Source: Verrucomicrobiales bacterium (GTDB lineage: Bacteria; Verrucomicrobiota; Verrucomicrobiia; Limisphaerales; J093). From it: a DNA stretch of 64,000 bases. The notes below the pieces were generated by a model. The model worked only from the letters and a program-made list of their open reading frames with translations, was not told where the DNA came from and did not search any database. Both the position numbers and the translations under genes were made by a program. Where the stretch lies: NCBI GenBank assembly GCA_024233305.1, contig JACKPV010000042.1, positions 7,250 through 71,249 of the forward strand, read 5' to 3'. Shown piece by piece: positions 58,720 to 64,000 of this stretch. Within the stretch, counting starts at the first letter, position 1. Every line of letters starts with the position of its first letter.

Positions 58720-61700
58720 GTGAGCCCCCTCCCGTACAACGAGAACCAGCTCGTCGAACAGCCTGCCATCGGGTTGTTCGCGGAGCTGGGCTGGCAAGTG
58801 GCTTTGCCACGCCCTCACCCCGGCCCTCTCCCCGCTGGAGAGGGGGGCATCGCGGATGAGTTTGGATTGCTCGGTCGGGAGACGAAGGGCGAGGTGGTGC
58901 TTGTGCTCCGGTTGCGCGCGGCGTTGGAAAGGTTGAATCCCACATTGCCGCCCGAGGCCATCGCTGCCGCCATTGACGAATTGACCCGCGACCGGTCGGC
59001 CATGTTGATCGCACAGGCGAACCGTGAGGTTTACCGGTTGTTGAAGGAGGGGATTCCCGTTTCCGTGATGGAGAGGGATTCGACACCTCAGGATCAGGGT
59101 GAAGGTAGGGCGCGTCACTCCGTGCGCGCCGAGGAATGGACATCGCCGAGCGACGCGCTGAGGACAGCACGCCCTACCAAGGGAGGACCGACCACTGTCC
59201 GGGTGCAGGTGATTGATTGGGAACACCCGGAGCACAATGATTTCCTGCTGGTCAGTCAGTTCAGCGTCACGGGCGCGCTTTACACCTGCCGGCCGGATTT
59301 GGTCGGCTACGTCAACGGCCTGCCGCTGGTGGTCATCGAGTTGAAAAAGCCCGGCGTGCCCGCGCGCGCGGCGTTCGACGAGAATCTGACGCACTACAAG
59401 GCGGAGATTCCGCAGCTCTTCTGGTTCAACGCGCTGCTCATTGCCTCGAACGGCACGGACAGCCGCGTCGGCTCGCTCACGGCGGATTGGGAACGGTTCT
59501 TCGAGTGGAAACGCATCGAGCGCGAGGACGAGCCGCGCCGGGTGTCGCTGGAGGTTATGCTGCGCGGGACGTGCGACCGGACGCGTCTGCTCGACCTGGT
59601 GGAGAATTTCACGCTGTTCTCGGAGCACAAGGCCGGGCTGGTGAAGATCATCGGGCAGAACCACCAGTTCCTCGGCGTGAACAACGCCATCGCGGCGCTG
59701 TCACGGATACGGGAGAGCCGTTTGGCGGCGGCGGTTCCCACGGAGGATCGCGCGTCACCGGTGTGTTACCTGCCGGAGAGCACGTCCAGCGAGCCCGGGA
59801 CCATTCCCGCCGCGCTGAGCCGGCTCGGGGTGTTCTGGCATACGCAGGGATCCGGGAAATCGCTGTCGATGGTGTTCTTTGCCCAGAAGGTGCTGCGGAA
59901 GCTGCCGGGCAACTGGACGTTCGTGGTCGTGACCGACCGCGTGGAACTCGACGACCAGATCGCCAAGACCTTCAAGGCCACGGATGCGGTGAGCGATGCC
60001 GAGGGCGACGCCTGCCATGCGGACACCGGGGCGAACTTGCGGGAGTTGCTGCGAGGGAACCACCGATACGTCTTCACGCTGATCCATAAGTTTCAGCCCG
60101 AAAGAGTTCGGGCTGAAACACCCTCATCCCCGGCCCTTCTCCCAGCGGGAGAAGGGAGTGAGCCGAAGCAGTATCGCGGCGGGTTGCCCTATGCCGGGTT
60201 GGTGGAGCGGGCAAGGGAACTTCGGAAGAACCAGACGCCCGCCGAGGAGGTTGCGTGGGAATTGCTGCGAGACCGACGGTTCGAAGGTTTGAAGTTCCGC
60301 CGCCAGCACCAAATCAACCAGTACATTGCGGACTTCTTCTGCGCAGAACATCGCCTCGACATCGAACTCGACGGCGAGATTCACAAGTCTCCCGAAGTGA
60401 TGGAGAAGGACTCAGCCCGAGACGCGATGCTGCGTTCACTCGGCTTCAAGGTGCTGCGTTTTGCGAACCAAGTCATCGTTGACCACCCCGCGGAATTCCT
60501 GCGCCAAGTCGCCACCACGCTGGATCTCCCCTCTACCTCTGGGAGAGGGGCCGGGGGTGAGGGTCACGGGCAAATGCCCGTGTTATGCGACCGGCCGGAC
60601 GTGATTGTCCTGACGGACGAGGCTCACCGCAGCCAGTATGACACGCTGGCGTTGAACATGCGGGCGGCGTTACCGAACGCGTTGTTCCTCGCGTTCACGG
60701 GGACGCCGTTGATCGCCGGGGAGGAACGGACGAAGGAGGTTTTCGGCGATTACGTGTCCATCTACGACTTCCAGCAATCGGTCGAGGACAAGGCGACCGT
60801 GCCGCTGTTCTACGAGAATCGCACGCCGGAGTTGCAGTTGGTGAATCCGGACCTGAACGAGGCCATCTACGACCTGATCGAGGCGGCGGAACTGGACCCT
60901 GAACAGGAAGCGAAGCTCGAACGGGAATTGAGCCGGCAATACCACATCCTCACCCGGGACGACCGGCTGGAGACGGTTGCCGCGGACATCGTGCAGCATT
61001 TCATCGGACGCGGTTTCGTCGGCAAGGCGATGGTGGTGTCCATCGACAAGGCCACGGCGCTCAAGATGCACGACAAGGTGCGGCAATACTGGGCGGCGGA
61101 ACGCGAGCGGGTGGAGCGGGAGATTGCGGAGATGGCGCGTTATCCGGTCGGAACCGGCGGAGCGGGGCAGGGATCGCAAGCTGGCGCAAAGTCAGCGTCG
61201 GCTCCCGGCGCCGGCGACGATCCGGAGAGGATGCGGGAACTGCACCGGCGCCGGGAGGTGCTGCAGACCACCGACATGGCGTTGATCGTGTCGCCCGGCC
61301 AGAACGAGATTGAGCAGATGAGGAAGCTCGGGCTCGACATCCTGCCGCACCGCAAGCGGATCAACGAATCGCAGCCGCCGCTGGACGAGAAGTTCAAGGA
61401 CCCGGAGGACCCGCTGCGGCTGGTGTTCCTGTGCGCCATGTGGTTGACCGGGTTCGACGTGCCGAGCTGTTCCACGGTTTATCTCGACAAGCCGATGCGG
61501 AACCACACGTTGATGCAGACCATCGCGCGCGCCAACCGCGTGTTTCCCGGCAAGCACAGTGGCGTGATCGTGGACTACGCCAACGTGTTCGCGTCGCTGG
61601 AGAGGGCGCTCGCCATCTACGGGGCCGGCAAGGGGGGCAAGAACCCGGTGCGGAACAAGGCCACGCTCGTGGCGGACCTGCGCCGAGCCGTCGAGGAAGC

Positions 61701-62646
61701 GACCGCGTTCTGCGCCGCCCAGCAGGTGAACCTGCCGGCCATCGAGGAATTGCTGGCGGCCAGCATGGAGCGGTTGCAGCGGATCAACGATGCCGTCAAT
61801 GCACTTATCTCGCCGGACCCGTTGCGGCGGGAGTTCTTTGGCCACGAGCGGTTGGTCACCACCCTCTACCAAGCCGTGAAGCCGGACCCGGCGGCATTGG
61901 AGTTCGCCGGTCGTGTCGCCTGCCTCACGGCCATCGCCGAGGCCATTCGCGCGAAGATCAGCCCCGGCAAACCGGACGTCTCCGGGGTGATGTCCGACAT
62001 CGGCCTGTTGCTGGACGCCTCGATCACCGGCGTGGACGTGCCCGACAAACCTCCGCCCAAGATCGACCTGTCCAAGCTCGATTTCGAGGCGTTGGGGCGT
62101 CGCTTCAAGGAGTCCAAGCACAAGAACACCGACCTGGAGGTGCTGAAGGCGGCCATTCGCGCGCACCTGGCGAAGCTCATCCGGTTGAACAAGAGCCGAG
62201 CCGATTTCGCCGAGAAGTTCGAGGAACTGATCGAGAGCTATAACGCCGGCAGCCGGAGCATTGAGGAGATCTTCGAGGAACTGCTGAAACTGAGCCGCGA
62301 GCTTTCCGAGGAGGAGCGCCGGCACATCCGGGAGAACCTCTCCGAGGAGGAACTGGCCATCTTCGACATCCTGACCCGCCCGGCCCCTGCCCTGAGCGCA
62401 GGGGAGCGCACCGAGGTGAAGAAAGTGGCCCGCGACCTCCTCACCCGGCTAAAGGAACTCCTCGTTCTGAACTGGCGGAAGAAGTCGAGCGCCCGTGCTC
62501 AACTCAAACTGACCATTGAGGACGTGCTCGACCGGTTGCCGGAAGCCTACGACCGCCCGCTCTACGCGCAGAAATGCACCGCCATCTTCGAGCACGTCTA
62601 CGAGAGCTACCCGGAACGGGACACGGGTACTTACGCGGCCGCGTAG
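58720..62646 (+). CDS. hsdR: Type I restriction endonuclease subunit HsdR with embedded DUF559 domain and repeat insertions
   Basis: From GTG 58720 the protein is 1308 aa; 1000-1100 is usual. The nuclease region has RPDLVGYVNGLPLVVIELKKPG (Asp...Glu-X-Lys). The motor has Walker A FWHTQGSGKSLSMVFF and, much later, VIVLTDEAHRSQYDTL and FTGTPLIAG. Three foreign blocks are read in frame: an SPSGRG-type repeat near residue ~35 (PRPHPGPLPAGEG), a GGTAGGGC element near ~130 (RARHSVRAEE), and a block near ~460-620 between HKFQPER and MPVLCDRPDV that contains a DUF559 domain (LRKNQTPAEEVAWELLRDR, FRRQHQINQYIADFFCAEH, IELDGEIHK). HsdR moves DNA and cleaves far from the site. Whether this version is active is uncertain. 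Confidence 0.92.
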   Translation: MSPLPYNENQLVEQPAIGLFAELGWQVALPRPHPGPLPAGEGGIADEFGLLGRETKGEVVLVLRLRAALERLNPTLPPEAIAAAIDELTRDRSAMLIAQANREVYRLLKEGIPVSVMERDSTPQDQGEGRARHSVRAEEWTSPSDALRTARPTKGGPTTVRVQVIDWEHPEHNDFLLVSQFSVTGALYTCRPDLVGYVNGLPLVVIELKKPGVPARAAFDENLTHYKAEIPQLFWFNALLIASNGTDSRVGSLTADWERFFEWKRIEREDEPRRVSLEVMLRGTCDRTRLLDLVENFTLFSEHKAGLVKIIGQNHQFLGVNNAIAALSRIRESRLAAAVPTEDRASPVCYLPESTSSEPGTIPAALSRLGVFWHTQGSGKSLSMVFFAQKVLRKLPGNWTFVVVTDRVELDDQIAKTFKATDAVSDAEGDACHADTGANLRELLRGNHRYVFTLIHKFQPERVRAETPSSPALLPAGEGSEPKQYRGGLPYAGLVERARELRKNQTPAEEVAWELLRDRRFEGLKFRRQHQINQYIADFFCAEHRLDIELDGEIHKSPEVMEKDSARDAMLRSLGFKVLRFANQVIVDHPAEFLRQVATTLDLPSTSGRGAGGEGHGQMPVLCDRPDVIVLTDEAHRSQYDTLALNMRAALPNALFLAFTGTPLIAGEERTKEVFGDYVSIYDFQQSVEDKATVPLFYENRTPELQLVNPDLNEAIYDLIEAAELDPEQEAKLERELSRQYHILTRDDRLETVAADIVQHFIGRGFVGKAMVVSIDKATALKMHDKVRQYWAAERERVEREIAEMARYPVGTGGAGQGSQAGAKSASAPGAGDDPERMRELHRRREVLQTTDMALIVSPGQNEIEQMRKLGLDILPHRKRINESQPPLDEKFKDPEDPLRLVFLCAMWLTGFDVPSCSTVYLDKPMRNHTLMQTIARANRVFPGKHSGVIVDYANVFASLERALAIYGAGKGGKNPVRNKATLVADLRRAVEEATAFCAAQQVNLPAIEELLAASMERLQRINDAVNALISPDPLRREFFGHERLVTTLYQAVKPDPAALEFAGRVACLTAIAEAIRAKISPGKPDVSGVMSDIGLLLDASITGVDVPDKPPPKIDLSKLDFEALGRRFKESKHKNTDLEVLKAAIRAHLAKLIRLNKSRADFAEKFEELIESYNAGSRSIEEIFEELLKLSRELSEEERRHIRENLSEEELAIFDILTRPAPALSAGERTEVKKVARDLLTRLKELLVLNWRKKSSARAQLKLTIEDVLDRLPEAYDRPLYAQKCTAIFEHVYESYPERDTGTYAAA
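58811..58847 (-). repeat. SPSGRG-type repeat inside hsdR, inverted
   Basis: CCCTCACCCCGGCCCTCTCC then CCGCTGGAGAGGGG, the reverse orientation of the copies at 55283 and 56064. It encodes a proline/glycine-rich peptide at the N-terminal side of the nuclease region. Confidence 0.7.
59104..59178 (+). repeat. GGTAGGGC element C, in-frame in hsdR
   Basis: 75 bp starting GGTAGGGCGCGTCACTCCG and ending GCCCTACC, the same element as A and B. Here it is read in a different frame (RARHSVRAE instead of GRVTPCAP), showing that it can be translated in more than one frame. Confidence 0.85.
60091..60582 (+). mobile_element. DUF559 cassette inserted in hsdR, bracketed by nested inverted repeats
   Basis: From left to right: the perfect hairpin TTTCAGCCCGAA-AGAG-TTCGGGCTGAAA (60091-60118), an SPSGRG-type repeat in reverse orientation (60120-60160), the DUF559-coding part (about 60165-60525), an SPSGRG-type repeat in forward orientation (60526-60563), and the hairpin CACGGGCA-AA-TGCCCGTG (60565-60582). 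HsdR family sequence resumes immediately with MPVLCDRPDV. The whole block is in frame with hsdR. DUF559 is a Vsr-like PD-(D/E)XK nuclease domain. Confidence 0.75.
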
Positions 62647-62827
62647 ATCTCCAAGAACGGGGCGAGCCTTGGGCGGTCGGCATGCCGAGAACGCGGGACT
62701 GCCCTGCCGCGGCTTTGAAGACGGCCGCGCTGCGTCGCAAATTGTCCTATGACTACTTGATGCACCACGGAGATAACCGGCGGTCGCGCTCGAAAGAACT
62801 GGTTTGGGATGTAGAGGGAGTGAACTT

Positions 62828-63931
62828 ATGACGAAAGAAGGAGTCGGTGCCCTGGGCGGTGTGGTGGTGGCCTTCGCAGTTGCAGTCCTCCTGCTCTGGC
62901 TGGAACGTCGGAAGCGGAAGGCACGGAAAGAGCGTCCTCCGCAAACCTGCAAGCTCCTGCGGCCGCCAGGGTATCCGCGGCGTTTTGAAAGCCGGAAGAC
63001 GGGGCGGGCTGGTTACCAACCGGCGTGCGCAAACGAGTGGATTCGTGGCGTCTGCGAAAAGCCCCGCGTCAAGTGCTCCAATTGCCTCCAGCAACGCTGG
63101 CTCCCCGTGACGGACGAGGTCATTCGCTGGCATCTTTCCGGTCGGGATGACCGTGACGCCCCGTTCGTCATGGGGGCTTATCCGATGTTGCGCGATGAGT
63201 CCTGCCAGTTCCTCGCGGTTGATTTCGATCGAGACCACCGGGATGAAGATGCGTTGGCCTATCTGGAAACGTGTCGGGCATTCCAGGTTCCTGCCGCCTT
63301 GGAGCGGTCACGGTCCGGCAACGGCGGGCACGTCTGGTTCTTCTTCGAGGAATCCGTGCCGGCGATCCTGGCACGCAAGCTGAGATCGTTTCTGTTGACG
63401 GAGACCATGGAGCGAAGGCCCGAACTCGGGCTGCGTTCCTACGACCGGCTTTTCCCGAACCAGGACACCTTGCCGCAAGGTGGGTTTGGCAACTTGATCG
63501 CGCTGCCTTTGCAGCGTGCGCCGAGAAACCGGGACAACAGCGTGTTTGTGCGCGAGGATCTCCGACCTCAACTGCCCCGCGTCCATCTGGAGGCAACGAC
63601 ACAGGGCGGCCTCGGAGTAGTAGCTCAACCCCTGGGCGTCCCCGACGGTGACCAGAAACAGATACAAGGCCCAGGCCGGGTGCGGGCACCCCTCCAGGCG
63701 ACGGTGAGGGATGAGGCGGTGGTCGACCCAGCTAAAGCCTTTGGGGATCTGGCGGAGCCGCTCAGGACGAATCGGGCGTTTGTCGATCATGGTTCGCGGG
63801 CGTTGGTTCCGGGACCGCCGGCCACAGGGCGGATCGTCTGGGACGTTTCGAGCGCCATTGCGAAGCGATGGCGAAACCCCTCGAGTGGAAGTTCACCCGA
63901 AACGACCTCGCCCAACTCATGCAGCGCCTGA
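62828..63931 (+). pseudogene. Chimeric frame with TOTE-type archaeo-eukaryotic primase core, truncated at both ends
   Basis: From 62972 to about 63553 the frame encodes a primase core typical of TOTE conflict systems: YPRRFESRKTGRAGYQPAC, WIRGVCEKPRVKC, PVTDEVIRWHLSGRDD, the metal-binding CQFLAVDFDRDH, ALERSRSGNGGHVWFFFEE and YDRLFPNQDTLPQGGFGNLI. The usual preceding segment is missing; instead the frame starts at ATG 62828 with a membrane-like segment (ALGGVVVAFAVAVLLLWLER). After about 63553 the frame is only the shadow of a minus-strand gene. The helicase and nuclease parts of TOTE proteins are absent. It is probably inactive debris, although an expressed membrane-anchored fragment cannot be excluded. 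Confidence 0.75.
63555..63790 (-). pseudogene. 5' part of a small helix-turn-helix-like gene associated with mobile elements
   Basis: From ATG 63790 the minus strand reads MIDKRPIRPERLRQIPKGFS, WVDHRLIPHRRLEG, ALYLFLVTVGDAQGLSYYSE and LCRCLQMDAGQLRSE, resembling helix-turn-helix type proteins I associate with transposon neighbourhoods. At about 63555 it runs head-on into the truncated primase, and the rest of the frame is its shadow. The two fragments face each other across one junction. Confidence 0.5.
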
Positions 63932-63969
63932 ACCGACACTCACCAACCGGGAGTGCGCTGGCGCCCTGA
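63810..63969 (+). pseudogene. IS630-type transposase C-terminal remnant
   Basis: The frame ending at TGA 63967 reads LGRFERHCEAMAKPLEWKFT followed by RNDLAQLMQRLNRH, the pattern of the last residues of IS630-family transposases, in which a K-P-F/L-W-K/R-F-T segment precedes D-L-x-x-L. The catalytic part is absent. It ends 31 bases before the window end. Confidence 0.6.
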
Positions 63970-64000
63970 AAATACGTGGTCGGATTTATGAAACGACCCA

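Noticed and set aside
62753..63238. Minus-strand frame of 161 codons
   Set aside because: It is antisense to the TOTE primase core; the plus strand has the conserved catalytic motifs.

Overview
This is a GC-rich window, about 65% G+C by eye, from a bacterial chromosome. Its gene content points to Verrucomicrobiota, most likely the Limisphaerales/Pedosphaera side: a giant secreted CotH/lamin-tail protein, a PmoA-like DUF6807 protein, hopanoid-type genes, a bacterial alpha-2-macroglobulin, FmdB and zinc-ribbon proteins, a RAYT transposase with REP-like sites, and several dispersed repeat families. The taxonomic call is inference from families; no rRNA gene is present to settle it.

Layout. 1-3.7 kb: the end of a sugar-binding protein gene, then three overlapping glycosyltransferase genes (envelope polysaccharide). 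3.7-9.2 kb: ribonuclease D with a small partner gene, an AONS-type PLP enzyme, a zinc-ribbon protein and a secreted alpha/alpha-barrel protein. 9.2-11.7 kb: a mobile-element patch holding an IS21-family remnant with 24-bp end repeats, a 107-nt hairpin and a RAYT gene. 11.9-24.1 kb: housekeeping and envelope genes (clpB, fmdB-like, HAD phosphatase, tRNA-Tyr, ffh, alpha-2-macroglobulin). 24.2-28 kb: hicBA, a VOC protein, an ATPase gene broken by a 192-bp MITE-like element, a class II aldolase and a small unknown. 28.2-35 kb: the 1774-aa CotH/lamin-tail exoprotein and a secreted nitrilase-fold protein. 35-40.4 kb: an exonuclease-RecQ helicase gene and a UvrD helicase gene that look like one polypeptide split by a -1 frameshift. 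41-50.7 kb: PmoA-like protein, TolC, a CoaC-type decarboxylase, a histidine kinase plus NtrC-family regulator, hpnD/hpnK-like genes, a small DMT transporter and tRNA-Cys. 51-52.3 kb: an Old Yellow Enzyme. 52.7-62.6 kb: a type I restriction-modification island. 62.8-64 kb: debris of a TOTE-type primase and an IS630 transposase.

The restriction island is the most unusual part. Its order is hsdM, a deleted DUF1016 nuclease gene, hsdS, a Fic gene, a stray hsdR 5' remnant, a four-helix-bundle gene and hsdR. Its open reading frames carry many repeat-derived in-frame insertions: 71-75-bp elements with GGTAGGGC/GCCCTACC ends, two inside HsdM and one inside HsdR; a block of three palindromes in HsdM; SPSGRG-type hairpin repeats in HsdS and HsdR; and a complete DUF559 endonuclease-like domain, bracketed by inverted copies of that same hairpin repeat, lodged inside the HsdR motor just before its DEAH box. 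The frames stay open through all of these.

Other second-look points are the slippery heptamer joining the RecQ and UvrD halves, the precise MITE disruption of an ATPase gene with 5-bp target duplications, and a fragment of the AONS-type gene lying between two REP-like sites.
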